Assembly: GCA_963814095.1 (NCBI GenBank)
Contig: CAWFBT010000011.1
Coordinates: 1-64,000, forward strand
DNA: 64,000 nucleotides
Reading direction: 5' to 3'
Source of the DNA: JACVRW01 sp963814095
GTDB taxonomy: Bacteria; Actinomycetota; Thermoleophilia; Solirubrobacterales; Thermoleophilaceae
Part shown: in pieces, positions 10,174-18,578 of the stretch
Layout of the letters: every line of letters starts with the position of its first letter
Numbering within the stretch: the stretch's first letter is position 1
Notes under the pieces: generated by a model
The model's input: the letters and a program-made list of their open reading frames with translations, nothing else
Told to the model about the DNA's origin: nothing
Database searches by the model: none
Position numbers and translations under genes: made by a program

Positions 10174-10887
10174 TCAGGCAGCCGCGTTAACCGCGGACGC
10201 CTCGATGATGAGCTGTGCCGTCTCCTCGGGACGCGAGACGGTGATCGCGTGCGATGCGCCCGGGATCTCGATGGTGCGGCGAGCGCCGGCGCGCTCGGCC
10301 ATGTAGCGCTGGAGCTGGGCGGGGATGATGCGGTCCTCTTCGCCGATCAGGAACCACGAGGGGACCTCGCGCCAGAGCGGCTCGCCCGACGCTTCGGTCA
10401 GCGCCTCCTGCGTCGCGGGGCGCTGCGTTGTTGCCATCAGCGCGGCTTGCGACGCGGGCACGTCCTGGCAGAAGACGTCGTTGAAGCTGTCCAGAGCGAC
10501 GTACAGGTCGGTCGTTCCGTCGCTCCGCGGCACCGGCCGCGACGTCTCCTCGCCGAGCATGCTGCCCGGGAACATGCCCGCGAGCTGGAAGCAGTGCTCA
10601 CCGGGCTCCGGAGCGAACCCATTGGCGTAGACGAGCCCGACGATCTCGCCGGAGTCGGCGGGGACGTTGGAGATCACCATGCCGCCGTAGGAGTGGGCGG
10701 CGAGCACGACGGGCCCGTCGACCGCGCGGACGACGTCCGCGACGGCGGCGGCGTCCGATGCCACGCTACGCAGTGGATTGGCGGCGGCGATCACCGGGTG
10801 TCCGGCGTCGAGCAGCGGATCGATGACGGCGTCCCAGCTCGAGGACTCGGCGAAGGCGCCGTGGACGAGAACGATGGTGGGCTTCAT
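10174..10887 (-). CDS. Alpha/beta hydrolase
   Basis: The product has 237 residues. It has the N-terminal strand and oxyanion motif IVLVHGAF (residues 5-12), the nucleophile elbow AAHSYGG with Ser66, the acid in the LIGEEDRIIP strand, and the catalytic His in GASHAI near the C-terminus. It resembles the short EstC/salicylate-esterase-like subgroup in which HGAF.ES..W is conserved. It forms a leftward cluster with the NmrA-like gene (26 bases upstream) and the small gene at 11687. The substrate is unknown; an ester hydrolase is expected. Confidence 0.85.
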   Translation of the reverse strand: MKPTIVLVHGAFAESSSWDAVIDPLLDAGHPVIAAANPLRSVASDAAAVADVVRAVDGPVVLAAHSYGGMVISNVPADSGEIVGLVYANGFAPEPGEHCFQLAGMFPGSMLGEETSRPVPRSDGTTDLYVALDSFNDVFCQDVPASQAALMATTQRPATQEALTEASGEPLWREVPSWFLIGEEDRIIPAQLQRYMAERAGARRTIEIPGASHAITVSRPEETAQLIIEASAVNAAA

Positions 10888-10913
10888 GGGAGCTCCCTTC
10901 GGTTGGGGTTCGG

Positions 10914-11663
10914 TTACTTGGCTGACTGGCTGAGCCAGTCCTCGAAGTGGGTCGGGGCGATGCGGGCGTCGTCCCCGGGGGTGAGCGAGTTGTCGTCCAG
11001 CTCGGCGCCGAAGTAGCGGGCGTGAACGTCGGCCGTGACCTGTCGCGAGTCGCCGTTTGCTTTCAGGAACCGCTGTGCGAGCTCGTCGAGGCGCACCGCC
11101 TCCGGACCCGCCAGCTCGACCGTGTCGTTCAGGGGTGCGCCGACGGCGACGTCGGCCAAGGTGCTGGAGACGTCAGCAGCTGCCTCGGGCTGAACGAGGG
11201 CCGGCGACAGCCGGATTGTGTCGCCGTCCGCGCCCGAATCGGCGATGCGGCCGATGAACTCGAAGAACTGCGTTGCCCGGACGATCGTGTAGGGGATCGG
11301 CCCTGCCTTGACCAGGTCCTCCTGAGCGACCTTCGCCCGCATGTAGCCGCTCTCGGTGAGCCGCTCGGCGCCGACGACCGACAGCGCCACGTGATGCCCG
11401 ACGCCGGCGGCTGCCTCAGCGGCGAGCAGGTTGCCGGTGGACGTCTGGAAGAAGTCGAGCACCTCCGCGTCGCTCCACGCGGGGGCGTTCGCGACGTCGA
11501 CGACGACCTGGGCGCCCTCGAGGGCCTCCGCGAGCCCCTCGCCCGTGAGCGTGTTGACGCCGGTGTTGGGCGCCGCTGCCAGCGCCTCCTGGCCGTCATT
11601 CCCCAACTTCTCGACCAACTTCGACCCGATCAGGCCGGTTCCGCCAATAACAACGATCTTCAT
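10914..11663 (-). CDS. NmrA-like NAD(P)-binding protein
   Basis: The product has 249 residues and an atypical-SDR Rossmann start, VVIGGTGLIGSKLVEKL (GGTGxxG). Further motifs are VVDVANAP, VALSVVGAERL, YMRAKVAQEDLVKAG and TIVRATQFFEF. The YxxxK pair is only partly kept, as in NmrA/HSCARG-type proteins that may sense or bind NAD(P) rather than catalyse. It lies 26 bases upstream of the hydrolase gene and 23 bases downstream of a small gene on the same strand. The C-terminus (HFEDWLSQSAK) resembles many actinobacterial SDR a5-type homologues. The real substrate is not known. Confidence 0.85.
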   Translation of the reverse strand: MKIVVIGGTGLIGSKLVEKLGNDGQEALAAAPNTGVNTLTGEGLAEALEGAQVVVDVANAPAWSDAEVLDFFQTSTGNLLAAEAAAGVGHHVALSVVGAERLTESGYMRAKVAQEDLVKAGPIPYTIVRATQFFEFIGRIADSGADGDTIRLSPALVQPEAAADVSSTLADVAVGAPLNDTVELAGPEAVRLDELAQRFLKANGDSRQVTADVHARYFGAELDDNSLTPGDDARIAPTHFEDWLSQSAK

Positions 11664-11686
11664 TGTGGTTCCTTTCGTCTGTGTGT

Positions 11687-11932
11687 TCAGTAGAGGGCGA
11701 GGAGGCGGTTGGCCTCCGCAAGGGCTTCGGCCAGGGAGTGAACTCCGAGCACCACGCCGTCGGGGCTGGGCCCGAGCCGCACTGTGAGGTCGCCGTCCTC
11801 GATGAGCGTGAAGCCGATGAGCCGGTCGCCCGACCAGAGCTCGGCCACGCCGAGCGATGCCTCCTCGGGGCTGACGACGCTCACGTGGATCTCGTGCAGG
11901 ACCGGCGAGAGCGACAGCGTTGCGTTTGTCAT
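11687..11932 (-). CDS. Small protein of unknown function
   Basis: The 81-residue product has no recognised domain. It is mostly beta-rich in appearance (IHVSVVSPEEASLGVAELW, RLIGFTLIEDGDLTVRL), followed by a single helix at the end (SLAEALAEANRLL). It has neither a signal peptide nor cysteines. The ATG at 11930-11932 is followed by a coherent reading frame, and the gene ends 23 bases before the NmrA-like gene on the same strand, so it is likely the first gene of a three-gene leftward operon. Repeat A begins 25 bases upstream of its start. Confidence 0.55.
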   Translation of the reverse strand: MTNATLSLSPVLHEIHVSVVSPEEASLGVAELWSGDRLIGFTLIEDGDLTVRLGPSPDGVVLGVHSLAEALAEANRLLALY

Positions 11933-11957
11933 GCAGCGAGGATCACGTAGACGGGGC

Positions 11958-11999
11958 GCCCTCGCATCGGCCAGCTGGCCAGCCTGACTGGCTGGTCGC
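11958..11999. repeat. 42-bp element A, inverted partner of 15628-15669
   Basis: The element starts GCCCTCGCATCGGCCAGC and ends GTCGC. It matches the reverse complement of 15628-15669 at 39 of 42 positions (mismatches TG/AC and G/A). The likeness extends outward with a two-base gap through CGGGGC. Internally it holds short palindromes: GGGCGCCC, GGCCAGCTGGCC, and GCCAG/CTGGC around five bases. It sits 9 bases beyond the stop of the PEP-mutase-like gene, and its partner sits directly at the stop of the divergent LuxR gene. Confidence 0.9.
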
Positions 12000-12008
12000 G
12001 GGCCGTTC

Positions 12009-12794
12009 TCACTCCCGAAGCGAGGCGAGCTGCTCCTCGAAGCGACCCATCGCGGCGCCGAACAGGAGAATTCCCCAGCTCACTCGGGCCACGCCCAGCG
12101 CGGCCAGCTCGGCAACCGACGGTGTCTGCGGCAGGCGTACGACGTTCACCGGGCCGCGGGCCTCCGAGGTGAAGCGACGCAGCGCGTCCGTCTCCCAGAG
12201 AACGATCGGGAACACGCAGTCGACCCCGGCCTCGAGGTAGGCGTTCGCGCGCCGCAGCGCCTCGGGAACGAGCTCCTTCTGAGTTCCGGGTCCGGCGCCG
12301 GCGAGGAGAGGGCCCAGGAAGACGTCGATCCGGGCGTTGATCACGAGCGGGTAGCCGTCATCCGACGCGGCCTGGCGAACCATCCTGAGCCACTCCGCGT
12401 GCCTTTCGAGATCGCGCAGGCCGCCGGCGGCGTAGTCACTGTCTTCGAGGTTGCAGCCGGCCGCGCCCATGCTGCGCAGCTCAGCCACCAGCTCGGCCGG
12501 CTCCATGCCGTAGCCGGCCTCGGCGTCGACCGTCACGGGCACGTCGACGCCTCCTGCGATCCGCGCGGCGGCGGCGAGCATCTCGTCGCCCGGCGCACCC
12601 TCGTGGTCCGCATAGCCGAGTGCGGCGGCCACGCCGCCGCTGGTGGTGGCCACCACCGGAAACCCAGCCGCGACCACAGCTCTCGCGGTGGCCACGTCCC
12701 AGGCGTTCGGAAGCAGGAGGGGGTCGCCCGGGCGATGCAGCGACCGCAGCAGGTCGCACCGGCTCTGGAGGTCTGGCGACTGTGTTTGGGCCAT
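12009..12794 (-). CDS. Isocitrate lyase/PEP mutase-superfamily protein
   Basis: The 261-residue product belongs to the PEP mutase/carboxyPEP mutase/oxaloacetate-decarboxylase group. Typical motifs are LLPNAWDVATARAV, the strand VATTSGGVAAALGYADHE, the metal-binding VPVTVDAEAGYG, CNLEDSD, and LVINARIDVFL. The usual catalytic-loop Cys-containing K(K)CGH motif of isocitrate lyase is absent, as expected for the short PEPM-like enzymes that cleave or rearrange C-C or C-P bonds of small keto acids. The substrate is unknown. The gene is divergent from the LuxR regulator (79-base gap), which is the best candidate to control it. Confidence 0.85.
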   Translation of the reverse strand: MAQTQSPDLQSRCDLLRSLHRPGDPLLLPNAWDVATARAVVAAGFPVVATTSGGVAAALGYADHEGAPGDEMLAAAARIAGGVDVPVTVDAEAGYGMEPAELVAELRSMGAAGCNLEDSDYAAGGLRDLERHAEWLRMVRQAASDDGYPLVINARIDVFLGPLLAGAGPGTQKELVPEALRRANAYLEAGVDCVFPIVLWETDALRRFTSEARGPVNVVRLPQTPSVAELAALGVARVSWGILLFGAAMGRFEEQLASLRE

Positions 12795-12873
12795 GTTGGG
12801 AATCTACGCCGCCGGATGCCATCCGAGTTGTGCACCACCGTGCGTCACGGGTCGGTTAGCGTTCTCCCGCGAG

Positions 12874-15628
12874 ATGGCCCTCCCTCTTGCGTCCGCGTTC
12901 CTTGACCGGACCAGCGAGCGCGAAGTACTCGACCGGCTACTGGCACACGTGCGCGAAGGTCAGAGCGCCGTGCTGGTCATGCGCGGCGAGGCAGGCATCG
13001 GAAAGACGGCGCTGCTCAGGCATCTCGCTCGGCAGGCCTCGGGATTCCGTGTGGCGCAGGTCGCGGGCGTGGAGGCGGAGATGGAGCTCCCGTTCTCCGG
13101 GATCCATCAGCTCTGCGCGCCGGTGCTCGACAGGCTCGACGCGCTCCCGCCGCCCCAGCACAACGCGCTGAACGTCGCCTTGGGACTCGCACCGGGTGAC
13201 GTGCCGGACCGGTTCCTGGTCGGTCTGGCCGTGCTCGGCCTGCTGTCTGCCGCGTCCGAGGAGCGCCCGCTGCTTTGTCTCGTGGAGGACGCTCACTGGC
13301 TCGACGCCGCCTCAGGAATGATCCTGGGATTTGTGGCGCGACGGCTCCAGGCGGACTCGGTCGCGATCGTGGCCGCCATCCGCGAGCCGAGCACGAGGCA
13401 CGACTTCGACGGTCTGCCCGAGCTGCGGCTACGTGGCCTCGCGGAGGAGGATGCGCGCACCCTGCTCATGAGCGCCGTTCCGGGTCGGATCGACGACCGC
13501 GTCCGCGATCGCATCGTCGCGGAAACCCGTGGCAACCCGCTCGCTCTGCTCGATCTGCCGCGGAGCATGAGCGCAGCGGAGCTGGCGGGGGGCTTCGAGC
13601 TCCTCCCGGCGACGGACCTCCCGCGCCACCTCGAGGAGCAGTACCACCAGCGCGCCGGCGAACTGCCTGAGGCGACGCAGCGGTTGCTGCTGCTGGCCGC
13701 GGCCGAGCCGTTGGGTGACGCCACGCTCATCTGGCGCGCGGCTGAGGCGCTCGGCATCGACAGGAGCTCGCTCGCCCCGGCAGAAGACGCGCAGCTCGTC
13801 GAGATCGGAGCCCGTGTCCGTTTCCGGCATCCGCTGGTGCGATCCGCGGTGTACCGGGCGGCGGCCCCTTCCGAGCGGCGCGACGCGCATCGGGCGCTGG
13901 CGGAGACGACCGATGGGGATACGGATCCCGATCGCAGGGCGTGGCATCGCGCTCACGCGGCGGTGGGTGTTGACGAGGAGGTCGCCGCCGAGTTGGAGCG
14001 CTCGGCCGACCGGGCGCGGTCCCGTGGGGGCGCCGCCGCGGCTGCGGCGTTCCTGGCGCGCGCGGCGGAGCTGACACCCGATCCGGCGGAGAGGGGCAGG
14101 CGCACGCTGGCTGCCGCGCAGGCGAAGTTCGACGCTGCGGCAGCGGACGCGGCGCTCGACCTGCTGGCGGCCGCCGAGCTCGCTCCGCTCGACGAGTTTC
14201 AGCGCGCGTGGCTGGAGCGGTTGCGCGCGGAGATCACCTTCGCGCGCACGCGCGGCAGCAACGCTCCGGCCCCCTTGCTCGATGCCGCCCGGCGCCTCGA
14301 ACCGCTCGACACGGCGATGGCTCGCGAGACGCATCTGGAGGCGATGGCGGCGGCGATGTTCGCGGGTCGCCTCGGTGACGGGCCGGGCGTGCGCGAGGCC
14401 GCCGAGGCCGCTCACGCTGCCCCGGCGGCCGAGCAGCCGCGCGCGATCGATCTGCTCCTCGACGGCCTGGCGACGAGGTTCATCGAGGGCTACTCGGCCA
14501 GTCTGGCCGCCGCTCCGGAAGGCGCTCGACGAGTTCCGGGACGTGGAGGCGATTGACCGAACGGGACGTGCGTTGGCTGGGGCTGGGGTGTCGCCTGGCC
14601 CAGGACCTCTGGGACGACGAGCTCTGGTACGTGCTCGCGACGGGCGGGCTGCGGGTTGCAAGGGAGAGGGGTGCGGTCAGCGTGCTCCCGGTCGCGGCCA
14701 CATATCGAGCGGCCCTACACGTCCAAGCGGGAGAGTTCGGCGCCGCTTCGGCGCTGATCGCGGAGGCCGACGCGATCACCCAGGCGACCGGCATGGCACC
14801 GCTCAAGTACGCGTCGCTGATGATGACCGCGTGGCGCGGCAATGAGGCCGAGGGGCTCGAGGTGATCGAGGCTGCGAGGCTCGAGGGGAAGAAGAGGGGC
14901 GAGGGCATGGGGCTGCGCGCCCTGGGTGGGTCACAGCGCTGCTGTACAACGGCTGCGGCCGCTACGGCGAGGCACTCGACGCCGCCCAGCGAGGTTGCGA
15001 GCAAGACGACATCGGGATATTCGGGTCGTCTCTCGTGGAGCTGATCGAGGCAGGCGTCCGCAGCGGCGCGACGGACGCGAGCTCCGCTGCGCTCGATCGC
15101 CTGAGCGCGCGTACGCAGGCGAGCGGCACCGATTGGGCGCTCGGCATCGAGGCGGGCTCACGCGCGCTGCTGAGCGACGGCCGAGACGCGGAGTCCCTCT
15201 ACCGCGAGGCGGTCGAGCGGCTCGAACGCACCCGTGGCGTGGTCCACCTCGCCCGGGCCCGGCTCCTGTATGGCGAGTGGCTGCGCCGCGAGAACCGGCG
15301 GGTCGACGCGCGTGAGCAACTCCGAACCGCTCACGAGATGTTCAGCGGCATCGGGGCCGAGGGATTTGCGGAGCGCGCCCGGCACGAACTCCTTGCCACG
15401 GGTGAGACCGCGCGGAAGCGCAGCGACGACGTGCGCTCTGTGCTCACCCCTCAGGAGGCACACATCGCGCGGCTCGCCAAGGAAGGTCTCTCCAACCCAG
15501 AGATCGGCGCACAGCTGTTCATCAGCCCCCGCACGGTTCAGTACCACCTGCGCAAGGTCTTTCAGAAGCTCGACATCAGCTCGCGCAACCAGCTCAGCCG
15601 CGTCGCGGCCAGCGACCTCGCCGCCTAG
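12874..15628 (+). CDS. LuxR-family regulator with N-terminal AAA ATPase (LAL type), frameshifted
   Basis: This is a regulator of about 918 residues once frames are joined. It has an ATPase domain with Walker A GEAGIGKTALL (about residues 43-53) and Walker B LLCLVEDAHWLD. A long alpha-helical TPR-like middle follows, and then a C-terminal LuxR HTH (LTPQEAHIARLAKEGLSNPEIG ... VQYHLRKVFQKLDI). The frame moves by +1 near 14513, +1 near 14551, and back near 14927, where one base is missing in GGTGGGTC. All domains resume cleanly, so I treat these as sequence errors. LAL regulators usually sense nucleotides or sugars and control nearby genes; the divergent PEP-mutase-like gene is the obvious target. 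Confidence 0.85.
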
Positions 15629-15669
15629 CGACTAGCCAGTCAGGCTGGCGTGCTGGCCGATGCGAGGGC
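15628..15669. repeat. 42-bp element B, inverted partner of 11958-11999
   Basis: The element begins at the last base of the LuxR stop codon (TAG, 15626-15628). Its reverse complement matches element A at 39 of 42 positions. It contains AGCCAGTCAGGCTGGC (arms GCCAG/CTGGC) and, at its outer edge, the palindrome GGGCATGCCC where element A has GGGCGCCC. Relative to the gene that precedes each, the two copies are in the same orientation. They could therefore be a duplicated 3' element (terminator-like) or the terminal inverted repeats of a two-gene cassette. Confidence 0.9.
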
Positions 15670-15736
15670 ATGCCCCGCTGCGCGACCCTGCCGCCATGCC
15701 GTACGCACCGCAATCGAGCCAAAGGGTGGTGGATCA

Positions 15737-16006
15737 ATGAGTTACGCGACCGAATGGACTGCCGTCCCCGTCTTTCTCGGGGCGCTTCTCCTCCTACTCG
15801 TGCCGGGTTTCGCCCTGATCGCGGTCATCGTGGTCGCGCTGATCGCGGTCGCGGCCCTCGTCGCGCTCGCCGGGGCGATCCTCGTGTCGCCCTATCTGCT
15901 CGTGCGCACGGTCCGTCGCCGCCTCGCGGAGCGGCATGAGTCAACCGCAGGCGCCGTGCCGCTCGCCACGGCGATCGCCCATCCCGCGAGCGCCGGCAAC
16001 CGCTGA
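15737..16006 (+). CDS. Small two-helix membrane protein of unknown function
   Basis: The product has 89 residues from the ATG at 15737. After a short polar N-terminus it has a nearly unbroken hydrophobic region of about 55 residues, probably two membrane helices (VFLGALLLLLVPGFALIAVI, ALIAVAALVALAGAILVSPYLL). A basic segment (RTVRRRLAERH) and a short tail follow. No family is recognised. The peroxidase gene follows 88 bases later on the same strand. The frame extends upstream to 15650, but that part covers element B and is not membrane-like. The GGTGGT before the ATG is only a weak ribosome-binding site. Confidence 0.6.
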   Translation: MSYATEWTAVPVFLGALLLLLVPGFALIAVIVVALIAVAALVALAGAILVSPYLLVRTVRRRLAERHESTAGAVPLATAIAHPASAGNR

Positions 16007-16094
16007 ACCAACCACACCAACTCCGTCGAAGAGCTGGTCGCGGACGCGCTGGGCGGGCCCACCGCCGGCCTGCGGGGCGTCGTACCCTGAGGTC

Positions 16095-17468
16095 ATGGCC
16101 ACCAAGACCGCACAGCTCCCGGTCGAGTCCGGCCGCGGAAGTTGCCTCGCGCCGTCTCGCTCCACCGACGCGCCACTCGATGACGCAGCTGGGAGGTACG
16201 AGCGGCTGTTCCCGGATCTGCCGCCCATCCCGGGGGATGAGGAGCGGCTGCTGGAGCTGGCGGGCCCGGGGAGCATCTGCGACGCGGGTGACGGCTGCCC
16301 CGACGCCGTCGGGGTCGCCGCGGGCTGGCCGTTCTTCGGCCAGCTGGTCGCGCATGACATCACGGCCGACCGGAGCCCTCTGGCCCACCGAGCGGCAGGT
16401 GAACGCACCGAGAACTTCCGCAGGCCGCGCGCCAACCTCGAAGCCATCTACGGAGACGGCCCGATCGGCCACCCTTTCCTGTATCAGCGTGACGATCCGG
16501 CCAAGCTGCTGCTCGGCCGAAACGACGCGGGTGATGAGGCCGACGTGCCGCGCAACAGCGAGGGCATCGCGCTGATCGGCGATCCGCGCAATGACACCCA
16601 CATCTTCGTCTCGCAACTGCACCTGGCGATGCTGGGCCTGCACAACTGCGTGGTCGACCACCTCAGGCGCAAGGCGATAACACCGGGGCCGGCGATCTTC
16701 GAGGAGGCACGTCGCCTGGTCTCCTGGCTGTACCAGTGGGTGATCGTCAACGATTACCTCCCGCGCTTGGTGGGCCAGGAGCTCATCGCCGAGATCCAGA
16801 GCGAGGGCCCTCGGCACTACCGGCCGGGTCGCTCGCCGCGGATACCGCTCGAGTTCGCGGACGCCGCCTTCCGCTACGGCCACAGCCAGGTTCGGGACGC
16901 CTTCGAGCTCAACTCGCGGTCGGGGGCTCTGCGCCTCTTCCCGGATCTGCTCGGCTTCCGGCCGGTCCCCGCCGAGCGCGCCATCGACTGGGATCGGCTG
17001 TTCGACGTTCCCGGCCGACCTCCGGCGCAGCGCGCGAAGTTGATCGACGGCACGCTGGCGTCCTCGCTGATCGCGCTCCCGCAAGCGATCACGGGCGAGG
17101 TCGAGGCCGAGGCCCATCGCTCGCTCGCCGGCCGCGACCTCCAACGCGGTCACGCGTACGGCCTTCCTTCCGGGGAGAGCGTCGCGCGCGCGATGGGCGA
17201 GACGCCGCTCAGCCCCGACGAGTCAACGCTCGGTCCCGCCGGATGGAGCGAGACTCCGCTCTGGCTCTACGTCCTGAGCGAGGCCAAGCACAGAGGCGAC
17301 GGCGAACGCCTCGGACCCGTGGGCGGCCGGATCGTGGCCGAGGTGCTGATCGGGATCATCGACGCCGACCCCGCCTCGTACCGCTCCCGTCAGCCGGACT
17401 GGACTCCTCCGCTGCCCGCGCGCGGTGAACGCTTCGAGCTCGCGGACATGCTGATTCCCATCACCTGA
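16095..17468 (+). CDS. Animal-type (cyclooxygenase-family) haem peroxidase
   Basis: The product has 457 residues from the ATG at 16095 (GAGGT just upstream). It carries the distal-site motif FFGQLVAHDIT with His87 followed by Asp. SEGIALIGDPRNDTH, where the catalytic Arg is conserved, and the proximal-site motif FRYGHSQVR with His263 follow in order. These define the bacterial peroxinectin-like branch of the peroxidase-cyclooxygenase superfamily. Such enzymes oxidise halides, thiocyanate or phenolics with hydrogen peroxide. No signal peptide is seen, so it may be cytoplasmic or leave by another route. A strong terminator follows at once. Confidence 0.9.
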   Translation: MATKTAQLPVESGRGSCLAPSRSTDAPLDDAAGRYERLFPDLPPIPGDEERLLELAGPGSICDAGDGCPDAVGVAAGWPFFGQLVAHDITADRSPLAHRAAGERTENFRRPRANLEAIYGDGPIGHPFLYQRDDPAKLLLGRNDAGDEADVPRNSEGIALIGDPRNDTHIFVSQLHLAMLGLHNCVVDHLRRKAITPGPAIFEEARRLVSWLYQWVIVNDYLPRLVGQELIAEIQSEGPRHYRPGRSPRIPLEFADAAFRYGHSQVRDAFELNSRSGALRLFPDLLGFRPVPAERAIDWDRLFDVPGRPPAQRAKLIDGTLASSLIALPQAITGEVEAEAHRSLAGRDLQRGHAYGLPSGESVARAMGETPLSPDESTLGPAGWSETPLWLYVLSEAKHRGDGERLGPVGGRIVAEVLIGIIDADPASYRSRQPDWTPPLPARGERFELADMLIPIT

Positions 17469-17504
17469 CTGGAGACCCCGCGGAGGGAGCGCGGGGCCTC
17501 CAGT
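17468..17504 (+). terminator. Hairpin terminator after the haem peroxidase
   Basis: The arms ACTGGAGaCCCCGCG (17468-17482) and CGCGGGGcCTCCAGT (17490-17504) pair over 15 positions with one mismatch around a 7-base loop. The hairpin overlaps the end of the peroxidase stop codon. No T-run follows, as is common in very GC-rich actinobacteria. The stretch from here to 17683 holds no convincing gene; a leftward frame there is mainly antisense to the next gene. Confidence 0.75.
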
Positions 17505-17683
17505 GGGCGGGAGGGTCAGGTTGGCGAGACGACGACCTGCTTGACGTCCGCCATGTAGCGCCCAGCGGCAGCGGAGGCCTCATCCGGGGTGCTGCCGCCC
17601 TGGCGGGCGGACCCTGGTCTGTTACCGGCGAAGTTGCCAACCCAGCGGGCCCTCCCTAGGGTGGGAAGCGGCCATGGCGACCG

Positions 17684-18571
17684 ATGAGCGACCTCGCGAG
17701 CGCGCTCGCCCGGGCTGAGGCGCAGGTCGCGGCGGCACGCGACGAGCCGGCGGCGCGCCTTGCATTGATGGGGCGGGTCTTTCACGGGCCGACGGGCCAC
17801 GCACCGCGACATCTGCCGTTCCGGCGTGCAGCGCTGTCGTTCATGCACTGGCAGGCGCGCCGGGGTGTGCTCAACGCGCTGGACGCAACGCCCCCGGGGA
17901 GCGTGTGGTGGCGGGCGGTCAACGAGCGGCTGCTGCGGGACGGGTGCGAAACGATCGGGCTACTGGGCGAATTGCCCGGCGAGCCGTCGTCGCAGGCCGT
18001 GCGGCTCTGGCTGGAGTTCGGCGCGAGGCCGACCGGTCGCAACTGGTATCGAGCGCACAACGCGAGCATCGTCGGCGCCTACTTGCAGCACCGGGAGCTC
18101 GCCGAAGCGGAGAGCGCGCCGGAGCGCTTCTTCATGAACGTCGCGCTCGCACGTGTGCTGTATGCGCATGCATTGAATGCGGCGCCGCGGCTGGCGCTGG
18201 GGCGATTGGCTCCGGTCGGTCGCCTGCTCGGCGACCCGCGGCTCGGGATGGCGGGAGCGTTTCTCTCACTCGGGCGCGTGCTCCCGGACCGCTATCCACT
18301 CGAGCTCGACGTCGAGCGCTACATCGCTGCCGAGCAGCGGCTCGGCCGGGTGCTCGACTACGCGGTGATCGTGCCGCGCCTCCAGCTTCTGTACGAGTGG
18401 TCCGCCGATGAGCTGGCCGAACCGCGCGTGCTCGAGCTCGTTCGCGACGGCAGCCCGATCTACGCCTGGCCCTTCGAGGAGCGGCACGTGTGGCGCGAGC
18501 GGCGCATGCCGTCCGCAGCGCGCGCGCTTGCACACGTCACACGCCCGTCGAGCCTCAGCGCCGGCGAGTGA
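17684..18571 (+). CDS. Conserved-looking protein of unknown function
   Basis: The 295-residue product is helical, cytoplasmic and rich in Arg, Leu, Ala and Trp, with no domain I can name. The N-terminus is helical (MSDLASALARAEAQVAAARD). The middle has several aromatic motifs (ALSFMHWQAR, GSVWWRAVNERLL, TGRNWYRAHNASIVGAYL) and a run of proline-poor helices; the end is basic (VWRERRMPSAARALAHV). Codon use looks like its neighbours, which supports a real gene. It is convergent with the AraC regulator, with stops 7 bases apart. No function is proposed. Confidence 0.65.
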   Translation: MSDLASALARAEAQVAAARDEPAARLALMGRVFHGPTGHAPRHLPFRRAALSFMHWQARRGVLNALDATPPGSVWWRAVNERLLRDGCETIGLLGELPGEPSSQAVRLWLEFGARPTGRNWYRAHNASIVGAYLQHRELAEAESAPERFFMNVALARVLYAHALNAAPRLALGRLAPVGRLLGDPRLGMAGAFLSLGRVLPDRYPLELDVERYIAAEQRLGRVLDYAVIVPRLQLLYEWSADELAEPRVLELVRDGSPIYAWPFEERHVWRERRMPSAARALAHVTRPSSLSAGE

Positions 18572-18578
18572 GGTCGCT

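Noticed and set aside
10924..10940. Palindrome GACTGGC/GCCAGTC near the end of the NmrA-like gene, resembling part of elements A and B
   Set aside because: It is fully inside coding sequence (DWLSQS) and the likeness is short; chance is enough.
17516..17848. Leftward 110-codon frame after the peroxidase terminator
   Set aside because: Two thirds are antisense to the gene at 17684; the rest shows no domain, and no ribosome-binding site is visible.
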